The notes below the pieces were generated by a model that was not told where the DNA came from, did no database searches, and saw only the letters and a program-made list of their open reading frames with translations. Shown piece after piece: positions 7,371-14,689 of a DNA stretch of 19,792 nt. Source of the DNA: an uncultured Phycisphaerales bacterium (GTDB taxonomy: Bacteria > Planctomycetota > Phycisphaerae > WQYP01); the NCBI GenBank assembly GCA_903868035.1, contig CAIPTQ010000120.1, positions 1 to 19,792 on the forward strand. The letters run 5' to 3'. The first letter of the stretch is position 1, and each line of letters starts with the position of its first letter. The position numbers were made by a program, and so were the translations under genes.

Positions 7371-7952
7371 TCAATACACCACCGCCACCGCGTCCTCAAT
7401 CGCCTGGATCACCTGCTGAATCGTAAACGGCTTCTTGATGAACCCCTCGAACCCCTGCGTCAGCAGCGCCTTGGCCTCATCATCCGTAAGCTGCCCGCTC
7501 ATCGCCACCACCTTGGTCATCTGCAGCTCCGGATTCATCCGCACAATCTTGCAGACTTCCTTCCCGTTGATGTCCCCCAGATTGATGTCCAGCAGAATCA
7601 CGTGCGGTTTGATCCGCTCTGCCGCCAGCCCCGCCTCAAAACCATTCCGCGCCGTCTGCACGTCGTACGTCGTCTGCTGCGACAGCAAATCCCGCAGCAT
7701 TTCGACGATCTCCGATTCGTCGTCCACGATTAGGATGCGCGTTTTGGTAAAGTGCAGCATGCCGTCCAGGGGCATGTTATTTTGCCGCATGAAGCGCACG
7801 AGTTGCGTCACCGGTATGCGCCGGTCCTTCGACCCCGGTATCCGATACCCGTGCAACTGCCCGGAATCAAACCACTTGGTCACCGTGCGCGGCGCCACCT
7901 TGCAGATTCGCGCCACTTCGCCCGTTGTCAACACATCTTTATTTCGCGCCAT
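7371..7952 (-). CDS. Response regulator with N-terminal MerR/excisionase-type DNA-binding head
   Basis: This 193-residue protein has its domains in an unusual order. Residues 7-58 form a winged helix-turn-helix of the excisionase/BldC-like type (LTTGEVARICKVAPRTVTKWFDSGQLHGYRIPG, split here by the recognition helix APRTVTKWF). Residues 71-190 form a CheY-like receiver with the acidic pair Asp77-Asp78, phospho-acceptor Asp122 (VILLDINLG), switch Ser152 (AMSG) and Lys174 (KKPF). All key residues are present, so it should be phosphorylated by a histidine kinase and control DNA binding. No kinase gene is nearby, so it is an orphan here. ATG 7952 is preferred over an upstream in-frame TTG at 7982 because the HTH starts just after it; only a weak GGTGA precedes it. 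The targets are unknown. Confidence 0.88.
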   Translation of the reverse strand: MARNKDVLTTGEVARICKVAPRTVTKWFDSGQLHGYRIPGSKDRRIPVTQLVRFMRQNNMPLDGMLHFTKTRILIVDDESEIVEMLRDLLSQQTTYDVQTARNGFEAGLAAERIKPHVILLDINLGDINGKEVCKIVRMNPELQMTKVVAMSGQLTDDEAKALLTQGFEGFIKKPFTIQQVIQAIEDAVAVVY

Positions 7953-8062
7953 GAGATCACCGTTGAAGGCTATTGGGTACAAACCATCATCGGCCCAAAT
8001 CGCCCATAGGATGAGTCATAAATCCGCGAAATTCACCGTAAAATGCGGCTATTTAGGGGACT

Positions 8063-8078
8063 TGGATAATCTGGATAA
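8063..8078. promoter_or_regulatory. Direct repeats TGGATAA upstream of the response regulator
   Basis: TGGATAA occurs at 8063-8069 and again at 8072-8078, 9 bases apart, about 110 bases upstream of the response-regulator start. A third copy is at 8116-8122. Proteins with BldC-like heads can bind direct repeats, so these are candidate autoregulatory sites. That link is inference only. Confidence 0.3.
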
Positions 8079-8100
8079 CTTCCCCGGCCTCGCGCCATTT

Positions 8101-8152
8101 TACCACCCTATAAGATGGATAAACTGCCCCGCTCCCGCCACTATAGGTGGTA
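8101..8152. repeat. Intergenic stem-loop with a loop complementary to the next gene
   Basis: TACCACC then TATA (8101-8107 and 8109-8112) pair with TATA then GGTGGTA (8142-8152), leaving one bulged C: 11 pairs enclosing a loop of about 29 bases. The loop contains GATGGATAAACTGCC (8114-8128), whose exact reverse complement lies at 8233-8247, within the last codons of the small gene on the minus strand. The role is unknown. Confidence 0.5.
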
Positions 8153-8185
8153 CAACGCCCGATAATGTGGCACACGGAGCCTTCA

Positions 8186-8216
8186 ATCGAAAATCGAAAA
8201 TCACAAATCGAAAATC
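8186..8216. repeat. Heptamer tandem repeat ATCGAAA
   Basis: Four seven-base units in register, ATCGAAA, ATCGAAA, ATCACAA and ATCGAAA, are followed by a partial ATC. They lie just downstream of the stop codon of the small minus-strand gene. The unit is AT-rich against a GC-rich background. No coding function is seen. Confidence 0.75.
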
Positions 8217-8219
8217 CCC

Positions 8220-8480
8220 TCACCGCCCCGACGGCAGTTTATCCATCACCGCCAGCAGAATGCGCGGCTTGTCCAGATTGTACGCTTGGTCGTACCGCAC
8301 CGGCGTGAGCTTTTCCAGCTTCCCGTCCTCCTTGATGTGGTACACCCACGGCGGCATCACCATGCACCGCCGTTGGGCCAGCGTCTCCAGAAATTCCATG
8401 TCGTCCAGGGTGTCGTTCGCCGCCGCCATGGCGTGTAATTGCCGCCTGCCCAAACCCGCTGGGTGTGTTGCCATTTGCAT
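8220..8480 (-). CDS. Small protein of unknown function
   Basis: This reading frame encodes 86 residues and I do not recognise it. The C-terminal 60 residues look like a genuine folded protein, with mixed polar and hydrophobic residues (DDMEFLETLAQRR, then MVMPPWVYHIKEDGKLEKLTP, then YNLDKPRILLAVMDKLP). It has no signal peptide or membrane segment. ATG 8480 is supported by GGGG (8488-8491) 7 bases upstream in an AAAAGGGG context. A later in-frame Met at 8429 is possible. It is divergent from the DinB-like gene and stands alone, downstream of nothing on its strand. Its last codons form one arm of a 15-base inverted repeat with 8114-8128. Confidence 0.6.
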   Translation of the reverse strand: MQMATHPAGLGRRQLHAMAAANDTLDDMEFLETLAQRRCMVMPPWVYHIKEDGKLEKLTPVRYDQAYNLDKPRILLAVMDKLPSGR

Positions 8481-8655
8481 GTGAATACCCCTTTTCAGCC
8501 TCAAGACGTGCCGCCACACTCCCCATTTTCTTATGGCTTACCCGATCACCGCCCAAATTTCCAGTATTTTTTGCAAAATTCTTCTCCCCGCCATCAACCC
8601 CCAAGCCTATGATTCGGCATCCGCAATACCCGTTTTCTGGTGAAAGGAACCTCCC

Positions 8656-9141
8656 ATGACCGTCAATGACCTCCTCGCCGGCGCCCTCCAGTCGAGCCTG
8701 GGCATGCTCAAAATGCACCTCGCCGACTTCTCCGATGCCGAACTGCTCACCCGCCCCGTCCCCGGCGCCAATCACGCCAACTGGCAGATCGGCCACCTGA
8801 TCACCTCCGAGACCCAGATGCTCTCCGCCTGCGGCGCGGCCATGCCGGAGCTTCCGGTTGGCTTCGCCCAGCGTTACACCAAGGAAACCTCCACCTTTGA
8901 CGATCCGGGTCTCTTCGCCCCCAAGGCGGTCCTCCTGGCGCAGCTTGAAAAAACCCGCGCCGCGTCCGTTGCCTTCGCCAAATCCGCCACCCCCGAAAAG
9001 CTCGCCGCCCCCAGCCCCGTCATGCCCGAAATGTTCCCCAGCATCGCCGCCGTACTGGGCATGAGCACCTCCCACGACGCGATGCACATGGGCCAGGTCC
9101 AGGTTCTCCGGCGCAAACTCGGCAAACCCATCCTGTTCTAG
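8656..9141 (+). CDS. DinB/YfiT-like four-helix-bundle metalloprotein
   Basis: This 161-residue protein fits the DinB-like fold. His47 in NWQIGHLITSE, and His140 with His144 in TSHDAMHMGQVQVLRRKLG, form the usual metal-binding triad; HxxxHxGQ near the C-terminus is the family signature. The length is typical for the family. Such proteins include thiol-dependent transferases of small molecules (bacillithiol or mycothiol type) and many of unknown role, so no substrate can be named. AAAGGA (8643-8648) lies 7 bases before the ATG, a strong site. It is transcribed alone, divergent from the small unknown gene and convergent with the isomerase-like gene, 42 bases apart. Confidence 0.85.
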   Translation: MTVNDLLAGALQSSLGMLKMHLADFSDAELLTRPVPGANHANWQIGHLITSETQMLSACGAAMPELPVGFAQRYTKETSTFDDPGLFAPKAVLLAQLEKTRAASVAFAKSATPEKLAAPSPVMPEMFPSIAAVLGMSTSHDAMHMGQVQVLRRKLGKPILF

Positions 9142-9183
9142 CGGATCATTTCATGTGAAATTGCGGGCAAAACGGTAGCGCCC

Positions 9184-10050
9184 TTACGGTCGCGGCTCTG
9201 ATTTAAGTTCGAGACGCGCGTACAAGTAGCGCACGCATTCCTCCGCCGTCGCCTCGTTCGCCTCTTCCAGCAAGATGCTGATCCCCGGCTTGCGCTCCAT
9301 CAACCACCGCAGCAGCACCGCATCATGCAACTCCCCGCGCCCGCCGCCGCCGGCACGCACCTGCAACATTTTCCCGTCCGCCACTACGAAATCCTTAGCA
9401 TGGATCACCGCGATTCGTTCCCCAAACAGGTCCAGCGACTCCTTCATCACCCGATCCTGTTCCTTATAGTTCTCGAGCGACAGCAGGTTCACCGGATCAA
9501 ACACCACCTGCAAGTTGTTCGACCCCACCTCATCCAGCAGCCGCCGGATGCGTGCCGGCGAGTGCAGCACGTGGGAGGTCACGCCTTCAATCCCCAGCAC
9601 CACGCCGAAGCGCTCCGCCTCCGCCACGAGGTCCGCGACCACCGGCACCAGCGCCTTAAACGCCTCCTCCCCCCGGTTCCCCGGATGAAAACTCTGGTCC
9701 GCATTGAGCGACCCGGTTTCCGTCGCGACGATGCCACACCCAAAATCCCGCGCATACCGCAGATGCTCCTTGAAATAGGCCAGCAGCGGCGCCTTGGCCG
9801 CCGGGTCCGGATGGCTCAAATTGATATAACACCCCAGCACCGCGATCTGCACCCCCTGCGCGGCAAACGTCCGGCCAATCTCCCACGCCAGTCCCGGATT
9901 CAAATCCCCCCGCCCCGGCACCAGATTCATGCCCGCAAGCGCCTTGTTCACGGCCAATTGCACGCAGCACAGCCCCTGGGCCGCGATCCGCGCCGCCAAT
10001 TCCCCCGCCGGCAACTTCCCAAAATCATGGGCCCTGATTCCAATCCGCAT
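9184..10050 (-). CDS. Sugar phosphate isomerase/epimerase-like TIM-barrel protein
   Basis: This 288-residue protein belongs to the xylose-isomerase-like (AP endonuclease 2) TIM-barrel superfamily. The metal ligands can be followed along the barrel: Glu155 (LGIEGV), Asp185 (VVFDPVNLL), His217 (AVIHAKD) and Glu262 (ILLEE). Members isomerise or epimerise sugars, inositols and related polyols, usually with Mn or another divalent metal; the substrate cannot be read from the sequence. No signal peptide is present. ATG 10050 is chosen because GGAGG lies 5 bases before it, whereas the longer frame to 10089 adds 13 residues without a family match. It follows the pilus-cluster FHA gene by 67 bases on the same strand and may be read through from it, though the functions are unrelated. 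Confidence 0.87.
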   Translation of the reverse strand: MRIGIRAHDFGKLPAGELAARIAAQGLCCVQLAVNKALAGMNLVPGRGDLNPGLAWEIGRTFAAQGVQIAVLGCYINLSHPDPAAKAPLLAYFKEHLRYARDFGCGIVATETGSLNADQSFHPGNRGEEAFKALVPVVADLVAEAERFGVVLGIEGVTSHVLHSPARIRRLLDEVGSNNLQVVFDPVNLLSLENYKEQDRVMKESLDLFGERIAVIHAKDFVVADGKMLQVRAGGGGRGELHDAVLLRWLMERKPGISILLEEANEATAEECVRYLYARLELKSEPRP

Positions 10051-10117
10051 CCTGACCTCCGCACATTGACTCGTCGACCGCCATCTCACATCCCCCTCGC
10101 GTCACGCACCCCCCCCC

Positions 10118-10846
10118 TCATTTCAGCCGTTCCATCTGAATCACAAACTGCTTGAAGGCCGTGCGCATCTCGTCATCGGTCAGCGTGTCATATTTGCCGC
10201 TCTTGACCTGCTCGAGGAGGCGCGGGGGCTGCCATTGTTCGATGCGGCCCTGCTGCTCGTCCCAGGCGTCCAGGGCGAGGTGGAGTTTCATCCAGGCCTT
10301 CGAGGCGCTGCCGCGGTCGCCGGCGGATTCGAGGCGCCAGGCGTCGTTGAGGAGCGCGGGAATGTCCCGGGGAATGACGTTGCGTTCGAGCTCATACTGG
10401 GTGAATTGCTGGAAGGCGCGGTACGTGCCCACCTGGTCCCGGATGTCGGTCGTGGTGAAAAAGTCGCCTATCACCACCACCAGCGCCACCACCAGCATCG
10501 CGACCACCCCCAGCAGCAGCCAGCGCCGTTTGGCCCCCGCCGCCGCCGCCGCCGGGAGTCGCTCGACCCGCAGGACGGCATCCGGGCTCAGGCGAATCTG
10601 GTCGCGGATGCGCAAGCGCGTCTTGGCCAGCAGCCGCTCGTTGTTGAGCAGCGTGCCGTTGGCCGAGAGGTTTTCGACAAAATAGTCATCGGCCGCGCGG
10701 GTGATCAGGGCATGCTCGAAGGAAATGGCCGGGCTACCCAGGCGCACGAGGCACCGCTGCGAGCGCCCGATGTACGTCTCCGCCCCGGTGCAGATGTACT
10801 CCTGGCCGGATTCGGGTCCCGCGATGAGCTTGAGCGTGCAATCCAT
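10118..10846 (-). CDS. Membrane-anchored FHA-domain protein at the end of the Tad cluster
   Basis: This 242-residue protein starts with a forkhead-associated domain, a phospho-threonine-binding module, at about residues 3-96. Gly27-Arg28 (YIGRSQ), Ser42 with His45 (ISFEHA, replacing the usual SRxHA) and Asn63-Gly64-Thr65 are the recognisable binding positions. An Ala-rich link leads to one transmembrane helix (residues about 108-128). A helical C-terminal domain of about 110 residues follows, on the far side of the membrane if the FHA domain is cytoplasmic. The C-terminal part matches no family I know. It is the last gene on the same strand as cpaB, cpaF, tadB and tadC, 130 bases after tadC, so it probably senses or docks phosphorylated pilus components. 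An AGG lies 7 bases before the ATG, a weak site. Confidence 0.82.
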   Translation of the reverse strand: MDCTLKLIAGPESGQEYICTGAETYIGRSQRCLVRLGSPAISFEHALITRAADDYFVENLSANGTLLNNERLLAKTRLRIRDQIRLSPDAVLRVERLPAAAAAGAKRRWLLLGVVAMLVVALVVVIGDFFTTTDIRDQVGTYRAFQQFTQYELERNVIPRDIPALLNDAWRLESAGDRGSASKAWMKLHLALDAWDEQQGRIEQWQPPRLLEQVKSGKYDTLTDDEMRTAFKQFVIQMERLK

Positions 10847-10865
10847 GGTTTACCTAAAATTTTTG

Positions 10866-10970
10866 CCACAAATAAACACAAATGAACACAAATAAATGCG
10901 ATGTATCGCGGCATCCCTTTGTTCGCGGCTGGCATTTGTGTTTTTGGTGTTCATTCGCGGCTCATTTATT
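10866..10970. repeat. Structured repeat element between tadC and the FHA gene
   Basis: The left side carries three ten-base units (ACAAATAAAC, ACAAATGAAC, ACAAATAAAT) in 10868-10897. The right side carries the inverse: GCATTT at 10932-10937 matches AAATGC at 10894-10899, and GTGTTCATT at 10947-10955 matches AATGAACAC at 10881-10889. The centre has a small perfect hairpin, GCGAT-GT-ATCGC (10898-10909). The whole looks like an imperfect palindromic intergenic element and is unusually AT-rich. Confidence 0.6.
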
Positions 10971-10976
10971 CCCAAA

Positions 10977-11912
10977 TCAGACGATGTTACCGGTCACCAG
11001 ATACGTCACGATAAACGGCGCAAACAGCAGCAGCACCGCCGCCAGCAGCACCAGCGTGGACGGCAGCATCACGTAGACGCCCGCCGCGCCCGCCGTGGCC
11101 TGCGCCCGGAGGATGCGCTCCGAATTGATGCGGTCGGCCAGCCGCTCCAGCGTGTCGGCCAGCGGCCAGCCCAGCTCCTCGGACTGCACGATCGCGTCCA
11201 CCAGCGACGTGATGTCCGGTATCTTCAGCCGCTCGGCCATCTTCTTGAACGCCTCGGCGCGATGCGCCCCGACATCAATTTCCGCCACCACCTGGCCGAG
11301 TTCCATCCCCAGCGGGTGCTTGGTGTAATCCTCAATGACGCGGGCCAGGGCGATCCGCATGGAGGTGCCCGAGCGCAGCATGAGGACCAGCAGGTCCAGG
11401 GAATACGGCAGCGCCCGCATAATCAGGACCTGGCGTTCATCGGCCTTGTTCTGCAGGTGCGCGACGAGGGCGACGAAGCCCAGGGGGATGCCGATGAGGG
11501 CGATCCACGCGAAGGCGAGGCCGAAGAGCGCCATGATGATGAAGGCCAGGGCCAGGGTGAAAGCCCCCGCCAGGAGCACCCCGGTGGCGACCACCTCGTC
11601 GTCATCCAGCCCCCCGGGGTAGCCGGCGCGGACGTACGGGTCATGGATGTACTGGCGGAGCGGTTCCAATCCCACGCGTGTGACGGTGACGCCAATGCTG
11701 GAGATCAGCGGCAGCAGGAAGCCGAACAGGGCGCTCTCGCTGAGCGCGATCTGGCGCATTTCCGCCCGGCGCATCGACGTGAGCGTCGAGCCGCTGCGGA
11801 TGGCGCGGTGGCGCTGGATCAGATACCAGGCCGCCAGGGCCATCAGGATGACCGCGCCGCCGAACAGCCCGGCGGCGGCCCATTGCAGGATGATGGCGGT
11901 GGAACCGGACAT
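10977..11912 (-). CDS. tadC: TadC-like type II secretion F-family inner-membrane protein
   Basis: This 311-residue integral membrane protein is of the T2SS-F/GspF family, in the position and length of TadC. It has an N-terminal transmembrane helix (about 8-32), a central membrane pair (about 112-155) and a C-terminal hydrophobic segment (about 280-306). The cytoplasmic family domain lies at about 165-275: LPYSLDLLVLMLRSGTSM, then ELGQVVAEIDVGAHRAEAFKKM, then SLVDAIVQSEELGWPLADTL. In Tad systems TadB and TadC form the inner-membrane platform on which the CpaF ATPase drives Flp pilin assembly. An AGGAG overlapping the tadB stop codon lies 11 bases before the ATG, so the gene is likely coupled to tadB. 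Confidence 0.88.
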   Translation of the reverse strand: MSGSTAIILQWAAAGLFGGAVILMALAAWYLIQRHRAIRSGSTLTSMRRAEMRQIALSESALFGFLLPLISSIGVTVTRVGLEPLRQYIHDPYVRAGYPGGLDDDEVVATGVLLAGAFTLALAFIIMALFGLAFAWIALIGIPLGFVALVAHLQNKADERQVLIMRALPYSLDLLVLMLRSGTSMRIALARVIEDYTKHPLGMELGQVVAEIDVGAHRAEAFKKMAERLKIPDITSLVDAIVQSEELGWPLADTLERLADRINSERILRAQATAGAAGVYVMLPSTLVLLAAVLLLFAPFIVTYLVTGNIV

Positions 11913-11927
11913 GGGTGATGGGTCTCC

Positions 11928-12779
11928 TTAAACGTCGGACCTGGTGATGCGATTGGCGAAATAGACGCCCGAGCCGGCCAGCGTCGCGGCCACGCCCAGG
12001 ATCGCCCAGCCGGGCGTGGTCGAAAAGAGCAGGCCCACGCCCTTGGGCATGATGACGGCCATCATCAGCAGCATGCCGATGGGCGCCACGAGCAGCACCT
12101 TGATGTTGGTGCGGCCCTCGGAGGTGTGGGCTTCGACGGTTTTCTTCATTTCGCGCAGCTTGTCGAGGGATTTGGAGATGCGCGTCAGCGTTTCCGAAAT
12201 GTCGCCGCCCATCTCGCGGTTGAGGATCAGCGCCGAGGCGAAGAGCGTGAAGTTGGGCAGGTTCAGCCGGGCCTTGGCGTTGCGGATGACCGTCTCCATG
12301 TCGGCGCCGTAGCCGTATTGGTTGGCCATGATTTTGAATTCCATGCGGATGGGTTCGGGGCCCTGCTCGGAAATGCGGGTGACGGCCTGGACGAGGGTGA
12401 GGCCGGCACGCATGGAATTGGCCAGGGTGGAGACGGTCTGCGGAATCTGCAGGTCGATCTGCTTGACGCGTTTCCTCCACAGGTAGGCCACGAAAGCCCG
12501 CGGCAGCAGCATCGAGGCGAACCAGATGACAAAAACCGCCGGCAGGGAGGGAATGAACAGCAGCATGACAAACAGAAATGCCGCAAAGCCGGCATAGTAG
12601 ACCAAAACGTACACGGGGGCGTTGATGGGTTCGGGCTGGAACCGCATATATGTGTCGCGCATCCACGCCTGGTCGTGCTTGAATTTCCACGCGATCAATT
12701 CCCGCCCCACCCACGCGGCAATGCCGACGGCCAAGCCCATGAGCAGCGCGGCGGCGATAAGGATCAGGGTGAAGTTCAT
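11928..12779 (-). CDS. tadB: TadB-like type II secretion F-family inner-membrane protein
   Basis: This 283-residue integral membrane protein is of the T2SS-F family and the partner of TadC. It has an N-terminal transmembrane helix (about 3-25), two more between about 56 and 97, and a C-terminal hydrophobic region (about 225-272). The family domain is at about 110-225 (IPQTVSTLANSMRAGLTLVQAV, split over a turn, then FASALILNREMGGDISETL and SKSLDKLREMKKTVEAH). Its start codon overlaps the cpaF stop (ATGA), the classic sign of translational coupling and of stoichiometric synthesis. It belongs to the pilus assembly platform. Confidence 0.88.
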   Translation of the reverse strand: MNFTLILIAAALLMGLAVGIAAWVGRELIAWKFKHDQAWMRDTYMRFQPEPINAPVYVLVYYAGFAAFLFVMLLFIPSLPAVFVIWFASMLLPRAFVAYLWRKRVKQIDLQIPQTVSTLANSMRAGLTLVQAVTRISEQGPEPIRMEFKIMANQYGYGADMETVIRNAKARLNLPNFTLFASALILNREMGGDISETLTRISKSLDKLREMKKTVEAHTSEGRTNIKVLLVAPIGMLLMMAVIMPKGVGLLFSTTPGWAILGVAATLAGSGVYFANRITRSDV

Positions 12780-14653
12780 CCGCGCACCTGCTCAAACCAG
12801 CTTTCCAGTTTCAGGTGTCCTTTCTCGACCATCTCGCCCAGGAACCGGGGCATATATCCCGTCGGCTTGAGCACGCGCTGGCCGTTGGGCAGGTCCACCA
12901 GATGCATGATGTCGCGCGTCTCCACTTCGCCCGTGGTCGGGTGCAGGCCGAGGACTTCGGAAATCTGCGACACCAGCCGGTGCCCGCTGGGCAGGCGTTC
13001 CTGCTGCACGATGACCTGGATGGCCGAGGCGATCTGCCGGCGGACGGCGGCGAGCGGAATCTCCGCGCCCATCAGCACCATCGTCTCCAGCCGCGCGATG
13101 GCGTCGGCCGTCGTATTGGCGTGGATCGTCGTCATCGAGCCGGCATGCCCCGTGTTCATCGCCTGGAGCATATCGATCGCCTCGTCGCCGCGGCATTCGC
13201 CCACGATGATCCGGTCGGGCCGCATGCGCAGCGCGTTGCGCACCAGGTCGCGCGTCGTGTACGCGCCCGTGCCCTCGGCATTGGCGGGCTTGGTCTCCAG
13301 CGAGACCACGTGATCCTGCTGCAACTTTAGCTCCGCGGAATCCTCGATCGAGACCAGCCGTTCGGTGCCCGGGATGAAGCCCGACAGCACGTTCAGCAGC
13401 GTCGTCTTGCCCGAACCCGTGCCCCCCGAGACCAGGATGCTCACGCGGAACAGCACGCACGCGCGCAGCAGCGCCACGGCCGCGGGCGTCAGCGAGCGCC
13501 ACCGCATCAGGTCGTCCACCGACACGCGGTACTGCGGGAATTTGCGGATCGTGATGCACGCCCCCTTGATCGCCAGCGGCTCGATGATCGCGTTGACGCG
13601 CGAGCCGTCGCGCAGGCGGGCGTCCACCAGCGGCTGCGAGCGGTCGATGCGCCGCCCCAGCGGGGCCACGATCCGCTCGATGATCGACAGGCACGACTCC
13701 TCGGAGGGAAACGTCTGCGGAATCTTGACCACCCGGCCCAGCCGTTCGATGTAGATGTTCCGCGGATTGACCACCATGATTTCCGTGATCGACGGCGAAC
13801 GCAGCAAATCCTCCAGCGGCCCGAGCCCGAAAATGATGTCGTAGAGCGTCTTCTTGATGTGCGAGATGATCAGGTACGCCCGGACGTTCTCCAGCACCTC
13901 CGCCAGCACCCCGTCGGCCGACTTCCCGAAGCTGGCGTCCACCAGTTCGTCGGCATTGGCCGGGATGGCCTTGCCCGTGTAGATGCCGGCCTTGTTGGCC
14001 ATTCGGATGACCGCCTGCTCGATGGGGCCTTCCAGCTCCGTGTTTTCCCCCAGGCCGTGCCATTCGGAGGCCACGGAGGCCTCGCGCGACATCTTGCGGA
14101 TGAGCCAGTCGTTGATCCGCGCCCGCAGGGCGATGCGGCTGAGCACCGGCGTGAGCTCCGATTCAAACACCTCGCGCCGAAAGTCCGTCAGCAGCAGGTC
14201 GTCGATGATCTTGTTGAGCTGGTCGGTCCGGTTCTGCGAGATGTCCGTGGCCGTGATCGCCCCCAGGCGCAGGTCCAGCCGGCGGAGCACATTCGAGTGC
14301 AGCACGTTGAGCAGGTCGGTGATCTGCTCGTTGACGCCCGTCCCGGCGGCGGCTTCCTGCGCCTCCTCCAGCGTGAGCACAAACTCCATGATCTTGATGA
14401 CCGCCTGGTCGCGGAACTGCACTTTCTGGCCGGCCTTGATTTCGTTGCCGTTGACGTCGATGGGGTTGACGTTCGGCAGCACCTCGACTTCCCAGCCCAC
14501 TTCCGAGCGCTCCACCTTGAAGTGGGTGCCCGAAACATAGCGCGAGTCGAGCTTGACGGCGCACGTCTCGTCCCGCCCCACGGTGAAGCCCGCGGGGGAA
14601 TCCGCGGCCACCCACTGGCGATTGGTCAAGGTGTTTTGTACGACTACTCGCAT
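12776..14653 (-). CDS. cpaF: CpaF/TadA pilus-assembly ATPase fused to an N-terminal FHA domain
   Basis: This 625-residue protein is the motor of the Tad pilus. Residues 1-95 form an FHA-like domain (Gly26-Arg27, Ser41 to His44, Asn68-Gly69), unusual for a CpaF. Then follow helical parts and the type II/IV secretion ATPase core (about residues 265-550): DARLRDGSRVNAIIEPL, Walker A GGTGSGKT (410-417, Lys416), Walker B region DRIIVGECRGDEA with catalytic Glu486, and the His box GHAGSMTTIHA (502-512). All catalytic residues are intact. Typical CpaF proteins are shorter; the extra length comes from the FHA part and about 90 residues between about 170 and 260 that I do not recognise. ATG 14653 has no strong ribosome binding site. 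The gene overlaps tadB by 4 bases. Confidence 0.95.
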   Translation of the reverse strand: MRVVVQNTLTNRQWVAADSPAGFTVGRDETCAVKLDSRYVSGTHFKVERSEVGWEVEVLPNVNPIDVNGNEIKAGQKVQFRDQAVIKIMEFVLTLEEAQEAAAGTGVNEQITDLLNVLHSNVLRRLDLRLGAITATDISQNRTDQLNKIIDDLLLTDFRREVFESELTPVLSRIALRARINDWLIRKMSREASVASEWHGLGENTELEGPIEQAVIRMANKAGIYTGKAIPANADELVDASFGKSADGVLAEVLENVRAYLIISHIKKTLYDIIFGLGPLEDLLRSPSITEIMVVNPRNIYIERLGRVVKIPQTFPSEESCLSIIERIVAPLGRRIDRSQPLVDARLRDGSRVNAIIEPLAIKGACITIRKFPQYRVSVDDLMRWRSLTPAAVALLRACVLFRVSILVSGGTGSGKTTLLNVLSGFIPGTERLVSIEDSAELKLQQDHVVSLETKPANAEGTGAYTTRDLVRNALRMRPDRIIVGECRGDEAIDMLQAMNTGHAGSMTTIHANTTADAIARLETMVLMGAEIPLAAVRRQIASAIQVIVQQERLPSGHRLVSQISEVLGLHPTTGEVETRDIMHLVDLPNGQRVLKPTGYMPRFLGEMVEKGHLKLESWFEQVRG

Positions 14654-14689
14654 GGTGTCTCTATGCTAGGGTTATCGGCGGCGAACGGG

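Noticed and set aside
8571..8613. Promoter for the DinB-like gene (TTGCAA ... TATGAT)
   Set aside because: The two boxes are 31 bases apart, too far for a sigma-70 promoter.
9148..9161. ATTTCA-TG-TGAAAT palindrome between convergent genes as a terminator
   Set aside because: The stem is short and AT-rich with no T-tract. It could be a protein-binding site but cannot be argued as a terminator.
12126..13313. Plus-strand frame opposite tadB and cpaF
   Set aside because: It overlaps two conserved genes and shows no domain of its own.
12792..14063. Second minus-strand frame within cpaF
   Set aside because: It is the same strand in another frame, and the Walker motifs are only in the cpaF frame.
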